15,178 bases of DNA, taken from Roseburia sp. CAG:309. GTDB taxonomy: Bacteria > Bacillota > Clostridia > Lachnospirales > Lachnospiraceae. Positions within the stretch are counted from its first letter, which is position 1. Each line of letters opens with the position of its first letter. The notes under the pieces were generated by a model. The model ran no database searches. It was not told the origin of the DNA and saw nothing but the letters and a program-made list of their open reading frames with translations. Shown here one piece after another: positions 6,671-13,566 of this stretch. A program made the position numbers and the translations under genes. The stretch spans positions 13,924 through 29,101 of the forward strand of contig FR894048.1 in assembly GCA_000434115.1 (NCBI GenBank), read 5' to 3'.

Positions 6671-7540
6671 ATGGATACAAATTTACAAAAATATCAGGCG
6701 TTTGTAGCAGCGGTGGAGCTGGGAGGATTTTCAAAGGCGGCAGAGCGGCTCAATTATTCGCAGTCCGGCATCAGCCGCATGGTGGCAGATTTGGAAAAGG
6801 AATGCGGAATTATACTTTTGGAGCGTGACCGCGGGGGTGTTCGGCTTACTTCGGAGGGGATGCGGATTCTTCCTTTTGCGCGGGAACTGTGTCAGGCATT
6901 TGCGTCTCTTGAAAATGAAGTGCAGCAGATGAATGGATTGCAGACAGGCGTGATCCGGATTGGCACATTTTCGAGTGTCGCCACGCATTGGCTGCCGAAG
7001 ATCATCAAAGAATTTCAAAAGGATTATCCGGGCATTGATTATGAGATGCTGCTTGGTGACTACACGGAGATTCAGCAATGGATCGCAGAAGGACGGGTGG
7101 ACTGCGGTTTTTTGCACCTGCCAACGAATCCGCAGTTTGAGGTGGAAGAACTGGAAAGGGATGAGTTGATGGCGGTCATACCGGAAAACCATCCATTGAT
7201 AAAAAGGAAGAAATTTCCAATCAAAGCATTGGAAGAAGAACCATTTATGCTGCTCGAAAAGGGCGGTAAGGCAGAAATCGCCGAATACCTCGCACAAAAT
7301 GACATTCACCCCAATGTCAAATTCACGACGTGGGACGACTATGCGGTGATGTCGATGGTCGAACAGGGGCTCGGAATCAGTATTCTCCCGCAGCTGATCT
7401 TACAGAAAATTCCTTATAAAGTCATTATTAAACCGCTCGAAAAGCCTGTTTTCCGGAAGATTGGAGTGGCCATGAAAAGCAAGAAAACCGCATCGGCGGT
7501 GACAAAAAAGTTTTTGGAATATTTGAAATACAGATCTTAA
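6671..7540 (+). CDS. LysR-family transcriptional regulator
   Basis: 289-residue cytoplasmic regulator of normal LysR length. The N-terminal winged helix-turn-helix (about 1-60) reads YQAFVAAVELGGFSKAAERL, NYSQSGISRMVADLEKE and LLERDRGGVRLTSEG. A linker helix and the periplasmic-binding-like effector domain (about 92-289) follow, with GVIRIGTFSSVATHWLPKII, VDCGFLHLP, DELMAVIPENHPL and MSMVEQGLGISILP. The effector is unknown. The gene is divergent from the hydrolase remnant and the 25-residue ORF, with overlapping promoters. The classic layout implies these were its targets; since they are broken it may now regulate only itself or distant genes. Start is the ATG after GAGGA at 6660-6664. No domain is damaged. 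Confidence 0.94.
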   Translation: MDTNLQKYQAFVAAVELGGFSKAAERLNYSQSGISRMVADLEKECGIILLERDRGGVRLTSEGMRILPFARELCQAFASLENEVQQMNGLQTGVIRIGTFSSVATHWLPKIIKEFQKDYPGIDYEMLLGDYTEIQQWIAEGRVDCGFLHLPTNPQFEVEELERDELMAVIPENHPLIKRKKFPIKALEEEPFMLLEKGGKAEIAEYLAQNDIHPNVKFTTWDDYAVMSMVEQGLGISILPQLILQKIPYKVIIKPLEKPVFRKIGVAMKSKKTASAVTKKFLEYLKYRS

Positions 7541-7567
7541 ATCGTTACAAAAAAATTTGAAAAAAGC

Positions 7568-7593
7568 TGTAACGTTTTCCAAATTTTATCGTC
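7568..7593 (+). promoter_or_regulatory. ECF-type promoter of second sigma operon
   Basis: TGTAAC (7568-7573), a 16-base AT-rich spacer and CGTC (7590-7593) match the layout of Bacillus SigW/SigX/SigM-type promoters (TG-AAC, 16-17 bases, CG-C/A). It stands 43 bases before the TTG start of the ECF gene, so autoregulation is likely. The -35 also forms one arm of a 7-bp inverted repeat (CGTTACA 7543-7549, TGTAACG 7568-7574), which with the following TTTT might act as a weak lysR terminator. Confidence 0.75.
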
Positions 7594-7636
7594 TCATTTA
7601 CAAACAGAGAGACAGAAAGGTGGCGGGAAAAAAAGA

Positions 7637-8131
7637 TTGAAACTAACAGAGGAGTCATTTGATGAGATTTACCGAAATTATGCAAAAATGCTGTATGCGT
7701 ATGTGCTCTCGCTCTGCCACAATCCGACGGTGGCGGAAGATGTGGTGCAGATGACATTTTTGCGGGCGATTGAGAAAGCCGATACGTTTCAGGGAAAAAG
7801 TAAGATTTCGACGTGGCTGTGCCGCATCGCGAAAAATATCTGGCTGGATCTCTGCCGGAAGGCGGAGGAGAAAAATATTCCACTCGACGAGTGGTGTGAG
7901 CCGGTATCCGAGACGGACATGCTTCAGCAAATGATTGACAAAGAAGAAAATGCAAGGATGTATCAATGTATCCACGAACTTCAGGAACCGTTCAAGGAAG
8001 TTTTCATGCTTCGGATGATGGGAAATTTGTCGTTTCAGGAGATTGGGGATATCTTTGGAAAATCCGAGGTGTGGGCGCGCGTGACATTTTACCGCGCAAA
8101 AGAGCGTCTGCGGGAACAGATCAAAAAATAG
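7637..8131 (+). CDS. ECF RNA polymerase sigma factor (second module)
   Basis: 164-residue ECF sigma factor. Region 2 covers about 10-76 (FDEIYRNYAKMLYAYVLSL, TVAEDVVQMTFLRAIEKADT, ISTWLCRIAKNIWLDLCRK). Region 4 covers about 105-158 (EPFKEVFMLRMMGNLSFQEI, GDIFGKSEVWARVTFYRAKE). It closely follows the SigW/SigM-like pattern. The start is a TTG at 7637: the first in-frame ATG is codon 17 and would cut into region 2, and AAAGGTGGCGGG lies upstream. The following anti-sigma gene begins 12 bases after the stop. A matching ECF promoter in front indicates positive autoregulation. It differs clearly in sequence from the factor at 3104, so the two are separate systems rather than a recent duplication. 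Confidence 0.94.
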   Translation: MKLTEESFDEIYRNYAKMLYAYVLSLCHNPTVAEDVVQMTFLRAIEKADTFQGKSKISTWLCRIAKNIWLDLCRKAEEKNIPLDEWCEPVSETDMLQQMIDKEENARMYQCIHELQEPFKEVFMLRMMGNLSFQEIGDIFGKSEVWARVTFYRAKERLREQIKK

Positions 8132-8143
8132 GAGGCGAATAAT

Positions 8144-9376
8144 ATGAAATGTTATGTTGTACAGGATCTTCTGCCGGAGTACGTTGAAGGACTCTGCCGG
8201 GAAGAAACGGCAAAAGAGATAAAAGAGCATCTGGCAGGGTGTGAAGAGTGCCAGCGGATGTGGAAAAATATGTCAGATAGTGACGAAAAAAATGACAAAA
8301 TGGAACTGCAAAAAATCCAGCCATTTCAAAGAATCAAAAAAGAGATTAAGAAGGATAAGAGGGGAAAATGGGTGGCAATCGCGCTTCTCGTGCTGGTTTG
8401 TGTGGTGTTTGGTACATTGACGGCCGGACAGATCTTCCCGACGCTGTCGTGTCCGAGTTATGACACCATTTATTATCATCACCGCGCAAAGCAAATTGCC
8501 ACGCAGCTTGTCGAGGGAGACATTGAAACTGTGATGAAGGGCATGGGGGCGCGGGTCACAAATGAGCGTGCCCAGGGTCAGGTGGAATTTTACCATGATA
8601 CGGTGGATCAGATAAAAAATTTGCAAAAGAAGGTGTTTGACGGAAAAGACGTTTCAATCAAAGTCGGGACAGTGACCTATGAACAGTTTTTATATTCCGA
8701 TGAGGATTTCTTTCCGCAGACGGACTATCGAACGCCGGTAACGATCACGTATAATGGGAAAAAACTGTATCTGACATTTCTTTTTTACGAGAAAAATTAT
8801 TACAGCCTGATGGTTTCTGACGGCAAAGAAGATTTTAACCGATGGGGCATGACCGAAGAAGAGAGTCAGAATGAAAATACGGTTCCTCTTCGCCGGATGT
8901 TTGCGCTGCTTGACTTTTATTATTGTGCCAGCCGGCAGGATAACATCGAGAGACTGCTTTTGACCCACCGGATCTCAAGGCTTACCAAAGAGGATATCGA
9001 TAAGATGAGAAAGGAAGATTTGGATTTTCATACGGATTACATTGTAAAAAATTGTAATGATTTCATGACGATAAAAAACGGCGAAGAATATGTATCGGAA
9101 TTTCATACCGAAGTACGGGAAAAAGTATACAATATACTCCAATCCTCCGTCAAAAACACGCTTGAAATAACAGACGGCGAATACGATACCGGGAAAAAGG
9201 CGTTCAATGCAACGCTCTATTGGACACTCACCGACCGGAGCGGAAAAAAGGCGGTAATGACCCAGAAATTCTATTATGGCATGTGTGGTTACGAACCGGT
9301 GCAGGGCACCGCAAAAGTGTGTGCGGACGCGGGCTTTGACCAGAAACTGCAAGAAAAGTTACAAGAAGGATTCTAA
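8144..9376 (+). CDS. Zinc-finger membrane anti-sigma factor
   Basis: 410-residue single-pass membrane protein. The cytoplasmic N-terminus carries a zinc-binding anti-sigma (ZAS, zf-HC2-like) motif with His29, Cys33 and Cys36 (HLAGCEEC), plus Cys3 or Cys18 as a fourth ligand. It begins CYVVQDLLPEYVEGL, typical for the family. One transmembrane helix spans about 76-95 (WVAIALLVLVCVVFGTLTAG). The roughly 310-residue outer part has no domain I can name; YYHHRAKQIATQLVEGDIET resembles repeats that recur in Clostridial lipoproteins. It would hold the upstream sigma factor at the membrane until a signal triggers release, presumably by proteolysis. Start follows TAGGAGG. The long outer domain is larger than in simple ZAS proteins and is the likely sensor. 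No terminator follows before the foldback element at 9391. Confidence 0.88.
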   Translation: MKCYVVQDLLPEYVEGLCREETAKEIKEHLAGCEECQRMWKNMSDSDEKNDKMELQKIQPFQRIKKEIKKDKRGKWVAIALLVLVCVVFGTLTAGQIFPTLSCPSYDTIYYHHRAKQIATQLVEGDIETVMKGMGARVTNERAQGQVEFYHDTVDQIKNLQKKVFDGKDVSIKVGTVTYEQFLYSDEDFFPQTDYRTPVTITYNGKKLYLTFLFYEKNYYSLMVSDGKEDFNRWGMTEEESQNENTVPLRRMFALLDFYYCASRQDNIERLLLTHRISRLTKEDIDKMRKEDLDFHTDYIVKNCNDFMTIKNGEEYVSEFHTEVREKVYNILQSSVKNTLEITDGEYDTGKKAFNATLYWTLTDRSGKKAVMTQKFYYGMCGYEPVQGTAKVCADAGFDQKLQEKLQEGF

Positions 9377-9390
9377 GTTTATATAGAAAC

Positions 9391-9582
9391 AGTCAATTTT
9401 AACCGTAGTTTTTATTCGGTAAATGAGACTCTGGATTTCTCATGAGGGATTTAGAACACCGTCGGTGCGTAGAGGGCGTAGTATGCCCTCATGCACCGTT
9501 ACGTGTGTTCTTCTAAGCGAGAGCGGTCCCGAAGAGAAACCCAGAGTCTCATTTTCTGATAAACAAACCGTTAAAATTGACT
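9391..9582. mobile_element. MITE-like foldback element B (192 bp)
   Basis: The ends are inverted repeats: AGTCAATTTTAAC (9391-9403) with GTTAAAATTGACT (9570-9582), 13 of 13, and further in AAATGAGACTCTGG (9421-9434) with CCAGAGTCTCATTT (9541-9554), 14 of 14, separated by similar but diverged sequence. Inside lie nested helices TTAGAACAC/GTGTTCT..AA, CGGTGC/GCACCG and GAGGGC/GCCCTC closing loop GTAGTAT, plus a small GC-GAGA-GC hairpin. There is no transposase and no clear target duplication. It could be a non-autonomous transposon or a structured RNA or leader. The 78-codon frame inside it (9423-9659) has no protein character and no ribosome binding site. Confidence 0.65.
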
Positions 9583-9605
9583 TTTCCCCTCAACGATGTT
9601 ATCAT
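9577..9605 (+). promoter_or_regulatory. Promoter of hybrid kinase operon, -35 in element B
   Basis: TTGACT (9577-9582) is the last six bases of the right inverted repeat of element B. A 17-base spacer leads to TATCAT (9600-9605) in flanking DNA. Start of transcription would be near 9612, about 44 bases before the kinase ATG. Confidence 0.6.
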
Positions 9606-9655
9606 ATTATTACTAATTTTGACGAAATATCGAACAAACTGACAGGAGAGGGCGG

Positions 9656-11803
9656 ATGAAAAAGATCGCACAAAAAAAGGTTATCATCATTCCCTTGTTC
9701 ATAGGGGTGATCGCATTTACCATCCTATTTCTGGCAACGACAAGTTATGACAAAAAGCGTATTGACAAAATCGCGGATGAAACGCTTGCTTTTATGGAAG
9801 AAAGGGTCAACCAGTTTGACCAGTACGACCGGATCCGGAGTGAAAGTGGTGAGGACGGCGGAATTACGCTGGAATCCATCTTTTCCGGCTATTCTTTTGT
9901 CAATGATGGCATTGTCGTGGTGACCGATGGGAAAAAGATATTAAGCACGAACTACGCGGGGTTAAACGGAAAAAATGTGGAATCCTTTGTAGCGTCGCAG
10001 TTACTTCCGAGTACGCATGGGCAGCTGATCCGTTTTGAACGCGACAACTCAAAATGGTTTGGAAAAGTGGAAGAAACGGATAAATATTATCTGTGTGTAC
10101 TTTATAAGGAAAAGTCCGTATTTTCGACGCGGCGGGCGGCGATGGTCTATGGATTTATTATTTATGGACTTCTTTGGATGATGTTAGCGCTTCTGCGTGC
10201 GCGTTACGCCCGGCTGAATATGGTTCAGATGCAGAAACAGCTGGATATTGTGCAGGCGATCAGTAAGATGTATTCGGTCAATATGTACATCAATCTGAAA
10301 AATGACAGCTGGGAGCTTATCAAAGATTCGGAAAAACTGCAGAAATCGCTGGAAGGAAAAGAGTATGTAGGAGAAATGTTTGAGACATTTATCGAGCGGG
10401 AAATGGCTCCGGAAGATTATGCACAATGCCGTGATTTCCTAAATCTGGAATATATCAGAGAGCATTTAAAGAACAATAAAGTGATTTCGTGTACCGCAAA
10501 ACATCAGAATGGCAAATGGATCCTGATGATCCTGGTTCCTCAGAAATACGATGAAAGAGGAGACATTGAGTCATTTCTTCTCTTGTGCCGTGACGTTACC
10601 GGAGAAAAAGAGCGCGAAATACAATACCAAAAAGAATTGGAAGAATCTGTCAAAAAAGCAGAGCGTGCCAATGCCGCGAAGACCGATTTCCTGCGTCGGA
10701 TGAGTCATGATATCCGAACGCCGATCAATGGAATACGCGGTATGGTTCCGATGTGCAAAAAATACATGGGAAATGAGGAAAAGCAGGAAGAATGTCTGGA
10801 TAAAATTATGTCGGCGTCTAGTTTTCTGCTTGACCTTGTCAACGATGTGCTGGATATGAGTAAACTGGAGTCCGGCCGCCTTATCATGGAAGCAAAGCCG
10901 TTTTCCCTGACTCAGGTTGTGGATGAAGTGAAAAATATGATTGAGATTCAGGCACAGGAAAAAAATGTGGAATTTGTGCTGGAAAGCGAAACGTTAGAAC
11001 AAGACGAACTCATTGGAAGTTCCCTGCATCTGCGCCAGATCATGCAGAACATTGCGTCCAATGCAGTAAAATACAACCGAGAAGGCGGTTATGTCCGCGT
11101 TAGCTGCTGGGAAGAGAAAACGGGTAGCGAAGAAGTCTGTTTTCATTTTGTGTGCGAGGACAATGGGATCGGCATGAGCAAAGAATTTCAGGAGTCTGCG
11201 TTTGAGCCGTTTTCGCAGGAACGCGAGTCTGCAAGAACGCTGTATGCCGGAACCGGTCTGGGACTTGCCATTACAAAACATCTTGTTGACCGTATGAATG
11301 GAGAAATCCGGTTTAAAAGTGAAAAAGATAAAGGTACGACATTTGATATCCGTATTCCTTTGCGGGTAAACCGTATTCCGATTTCGCGGCAGACGAAAAG
11401 CAAAAATGACACATTGCGCCGGAAGATACGTGTTCTTTTGGTAGAAGACAACGATCTGAATATGGAAATTGCAGAATTTATGCTTCAGGATCTGGGGGCA
11501 GAGGTGAAGAAGGCATGGAACGGACAAGAGGCAGTAGACCGATTTTTCGCTTCGGAGCCGGGAGAATATGATGTCATTCTGATGGACATTATGATGCCGG
11601 TACTCAATGGATTGGATGCGGCGAAAAAGATCCGCAGACTGGAGCGCGAAGATGCTAAAACGACACCAATCATTGCTATGAGTGCCAATGCTTTTTCCGA
11701 GGACATTGCAAGCAGTCTGGAAGCCGGTATGAATGCACACATTTCCAAACCGATCAATACCGATAAATTAATTAAAATGCTGAATCAATATTGTCGTAGA
11801 TAG
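9656..11803 (+). CDS. Membrane hybrid sensor histidine kinase/response regulator
   Basis: 715-residue hybrid two-component kinase. Two transmembrane helices (about 9-28 and 163-182) enclose an extracytoplasmic sensor region of about 135 residues with no recognised domain. A PAS-like segment may occupy 195-315 (FLLLCRDVTGEKERE at its end), leading into a coiled-coil linker. The HisKA domain has phospho-acceptor His351 in FLRRMSHDIRTPINGI. The ATPase shows N-box Asn465 and Asn469, G1 EDNGIGM (501-507) and G2 AGTGLGLAI (531-539). The C-terminal receiver domain (about 590-712) has Glu597/Asp598, phospho-acceptor Asp644 (LMDIMMPVLNG), Ser676 and Lys698. All catalytic residues are present. No HAMP or HPt domain is seen, so phosphate must pass to an outside HPt or the receiver regulates the kinase. 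Start follows AGGAGAGGG. The hydrolase-like gene is 13 bases downstream in the same operon. Confidence 0.93.
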   Translation: MKKIAQKKVIIIPLFIGVIAFTILFLATTSYDKKRIDKIADETLAFMEERVNQFDQYDRIRSESGEDGGITLESIFSGYSFVNDGIVVVTDGKKILSTNYAGLNGKNVESFVASQLLPSTHGQLIRFERDNSKWFGKVEETDKYYLCVLYKEKSVFSTRRAAMVYGFIIYGLLWMMLALLRARYARLNMVQMQKQLDIVQAISKMYSVNMYINLKNDSWELIKDSEKLQKSLEGKEYVGEMFETFIEREMAPEDYAQCRDFLNLEYIREHLKNNKVISCTAKHQNGKWILMILVPQKYDERGDIESFLLLCRDVTGEKEREIQYQKELEESVKKAERANAAKTDFLRRMSHDIRTPINGIRGMVPMCKKYMGNEEKQEECLDKIMSASSFLLDLVNDVLDMSKLESGRLIMEAKPFSLTQVVDEVKNMIEIQAQEKNVEFVLESETLEQDELIGSSLHLRQIMQNIASNAVKYNREGGYVRVSCWEEKTGSEEVCFHFVCEDNGIGMSKEFQESAFEPFSQERESARTLYAGTGLGLAITKHLVDRMNGEIRFKSEKDKGTTFDIRIPLRVNRIPISRQTKSKNDTLRRKIRVLLVEDNDLNMEIAEFMLQDLGAEVKKAWNGQEAVDRFFASEPGEYDVILMDIMMPVLNGLDAAKKIRRLEREDAKTTPIIAMSANAFSEDIASSLEAGMNAHISKPINTDKLIKMLNQYCRR

Positions 11804-11816
11804 AAGGAGAATTAAC

Positions 11817-12386
11817 GTGAAAATAGCAGTATTTTTCCCGGGAATCGGGTATCGTTTCGAAAAACCGTTGTTATATTACAGTAAAAAACTGGCAAAAGAA
11901 TGTGGATATGACACTCTTGTGGACGTGGATTATCAAATCCGCAAAACGGCGAATATCCGTGGAAATGCAAAGAAAATGCAGGAAGCATTTGAGGAAGCTT
12001 GTGCGAGCGCAGAAAAATTTCTTGCACCCATTTCTTGGAAAGAGTACGACGAGATCGTATTTATTTCAAAAAGTATCGGCACAGCAGTAGCAGCGCACTT
12101 TACTAATTTTTACCATTTACAGGCAAAACAGATTTACTATACTCCGCTAGCACAGACCTTTCTGGCAGAACCGACACCGGGCATCGCTTTCTGCGGGACT
12201 GCGGATCCATGGGTTCCGGAACCGGATGCCGTGCTTTGTCAGTGTGCGAAGGCACACATTCAAAGTTACCGGATCGAAGGGGTAAACCACTCGCTGGAGG
12301 GAAACGATACGATGAAAAATATTGAAATTTTGCAGCAGGTGATGAGGAGGACGAAGGAGTATTTACAAGAGAATAGATCAGGATGA
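11817..12386 (+). CDS. Small alpha/beta-hydrolase-like protein
   Basis: 189-residue cytoplasmic protein with the look of a minimal alpha/beta hydrolase: MKIAVFFPGIGYRFEKPLLY at the start, a strand and nucleophile elbow IVFISKSIGTAVAAHF (Ser86 in Ser-Lys-Ser-Ile-Gly), an acid in FCGTADPWV (Asp130) and a histidine in GVNHSLEG (His158). The elbow has Ser where the usual GxSxG has its first Gly, which is tolerated in some lineages. Substrate unknown. The start is GTG after GAAGGAGA, 13 bases after the kinase stop, so the two genes are co-transcribed. Loss of the lid region explains the short length. It is not a copy of the remnant at 6217, whose surviving segment reads differently. Confidence 0.8.
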   Translation: MKIAVFFPGIGYRFEKPLLYYSKKLAKECGYDTLVDVDYQIRKTANIRGNAKKMQEAFEEACASAEKFLAPISWKEYDEIVFISKSIGTAVAAHFTNFYHLQAKQIYYTPLAQTFLAEPTPGIAFCGTADPWVPEPDAVLCQCAKAHIQSYRIEGVNHSLEGNDTMKNIEILQQVMRRTKEYLQENRSG

Positions 12387-12412
12387 CAACGACGATTATC
12401 CATTGCTTATTT

Positions 12413-12456
12413 GAAAAAAGGAGCCTTGACAGGAAACGGTTGGGTTTTCTTTTTTT
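12413..12456 (+). terminator. Possible imperfect terminator after hydrolase-like gene
   Basis: GAAAA (12413-12417) can pair with TTTTC (12445-12449), enclosing AGCC/GGTT with an internal loop. It is followed by seven T residues and lies 27 bases after the stop. The stem is weak and interrupted. Confidence 0.35.
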
Positions 12457-12513
12457 ATTTGGATATTACTTTTAAAGTGAAAAAAACGGAAAAAAAGTTG
12501 GATTTTAGTGTTG

Positions 12514-12666
12514 TATAATGGATAAAAAACAGATAACAAGGAGGAAAATCCGGAAGAAAGTTTTAAATGGTATCTTAAAGCGGCAGGATTAGGCAGGTCT
12601 GTTTGGTGGTTTTTTGTATACAAACCATCGCCGGACTTCAGGCTACATTTCTACCGATCTGGTTGA
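12514..12666 (+). other. Degenerate leader and Sel1-like coding scrap
   Basis: A perfect TATAAT (12514-12519) without a convincing -35 is followed by an excellent AAGGAGG, but no ATG stands at the right distance; the matching codon is ATC. Two short frames run through: one from ATG 12519 (MDKKQITRRKIRKKVLNG, stop soon after), the other open from 12526 to 12666 with NPEESFKWYLKAAGLG, which resembles a Sel1/TPR-like repeat unit. Best read as the worn 5' end of a gene whose rest was lost when the minus-strand regulator gene came to lie there. Confidence 0.3.
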
Positions 12667-13359
12667 GTAATCTACAAATGCAGACATGATACTCAGGTAA
12701 TTTTTCTTGCTGATCGGGACGGTTTTGCCGTTGGAAAGGGAGATCTCGTAGCGGACTATTTTTACAATATGTGCCATATTGACAAGATAACTTTTATGAG
12801 CGCGGATGAAAGTAGAACCGGGGAGATCTTCTTCAATCTTTTTCAGGGTGCCGGAAAACGTATGGTTTTCGCCGGAGATTAAGTGAACAGAAAGGTCATG
12901 TCCGTAGATCTCAAAGAATAAAATTTCAGAAACAGGGAGTGACAGAATTCCTTCGCGGGATTTAATATAAAAACTTTGATCCGCGTGCTTGTCAAAAAAA
13001 CGATCCAATGCTTCTTCCAGTTTTTCCAGCTTATCGGTTTTGATCAGATAATGCAGAGGAGAGACGTCAAAACTTTCCAATGCATAATCGCTGCTGGAAC
13101 TTAAAAAGATAATGTCGGTATCTGTGTGAAACGAACGCAGGCGGCGGGCCATTTGGATTCCGGTGGTGTCTTGAAAAACGATGTCCAGAAAAAGGAGATC
13201 ATACGGTTCCTCTTGTTCAAAACGTGAGATCAGATCGGAAGGAGTGTCGAAAAATGAAATCTCAAAGGCAATATTGCGGTTGTTTAGTTGTGAAATTAAG
13301 GCTTCCTTTAACAGAGCTGCAAATTGAGGATCATCGTCACATATGGCAAATCTGTACAT
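12643..13359 (-). CDS. LytTR-type response regulator
   Basis: 238-residue two-component regulator. The receiver domain (1-120) has the acidic triad near Asp8-Asp10 (FAICDDD), phospho-acceptor Asp59 (LLFLDIVFQDTTG), Ser88 region and Lys107 (LHYLIKTD). The LytTR DNA-binding domain (about 135-230) contains FYIKSREGILSLPVSEILFF, STFIRAHKSYLVNM and ISLSNGKTVPISKKNYL. LytTR regulators usually control surface, peptide or quorum-type genes and pair with GHKL-type kinases, none of which is in the window; the hybrid kinase at 9656 is a different type. The start is ATG 13359, seven bases after the GGAG of an AAAGGAG site; an adjacent ATG (13362) and an upstream one at 13377 are less well spaced. It is divergent from the Calx-beta gene, a plausible target. 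Confidence 0.92.
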   Translation of the reverse strand: MYRFAICDDDPQFAALLKEALISQLNNRNIAFEISFFDTPSDLISRFEQEEPYDLLFLDIVFQDTTGIQMARRLRSFHTDTDIIFLSSSSDYALESFDVSPLHYLIKTDKLEKLEEALDRFFDKHADQSFYIKSREGILSLPVSEILFFEIYGHDLSVHLISGENHTFSGTLKKIEEDLPGSTFIRAHKSYLVNMAHIVKIVRYEISLSNGKTVPISKKNYLSIMSAFVDYSTRSVEM

Positions 13360-13408
13360 CATCCTGCTCCTTTCCATACATTAATCTTAAATAACGGCAT
13401 TTTGTTTA

Positions 13409-13437
13409 AGTATACGAAAAATTCATACAATTGTCAA
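13409..13437 (-). promoter_or_regulatory. Strong promoter of LytTR regulator
   Basis: On the minus strand TTGACA (13437-13432), exactly 17 bases, then TATACT (13414-13409). Transcription would begin near 13402, giving a leader of about 43 bases. Confidence 0.85.
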
Positions 13438-13512
13438 TTTGTTTATAAAAAATTCCCATTTGTGTTACATGAGGGGAGTTTATGAAATAGGCAAGACAAA
13501 AGTTGAGTTTTA

Positions 13513-13521
13513 TGGTATAAA
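13513..13521 (+). promoter_or_regulatory. Possible extended -10 of Calx-beta gene
   Basis: TGG followed by TATAAA, an extended -10 motif, 45 bases before the start codon. No consensus -35 stands at 17 bases, so an activator such as the divergent LytTR regulator could be needed. That is inference. Confidence 0.4.
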
Positions 13522-13566
13522 GTAAGATAGAGTAGTAGAACAAGAAAGGTAAAGGAGGAAGTGTCT

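Noticed and set aside
3104..8131. Recent duplication of one sigma/anti-sigma module
   Set aside because: The two sigma factors differ widely and their anti-sigma partners have different architectures (no zinc motif versus HxxxCxxC).
9423..9659. 78-residue plus-strand ORF
   Set aside because: Lies inside foldback element B, has no ribosome binding site, a composition unlike its neighbours and runs into the kinase start; explained by the element.
10994..11740. 248-residue minus-strand ORF
   Set aside because: Antisense shadow of the kinase and receiver domains, which carry clear motifs in the plus frame.
9656..13359. Kinase and LytTR regulator as a cognate pair
   Set aside because: Opposite strands, a hybrid HisKA kinase with its own receiver, and LytTR regulators normally pair with GHKL-type kinases.
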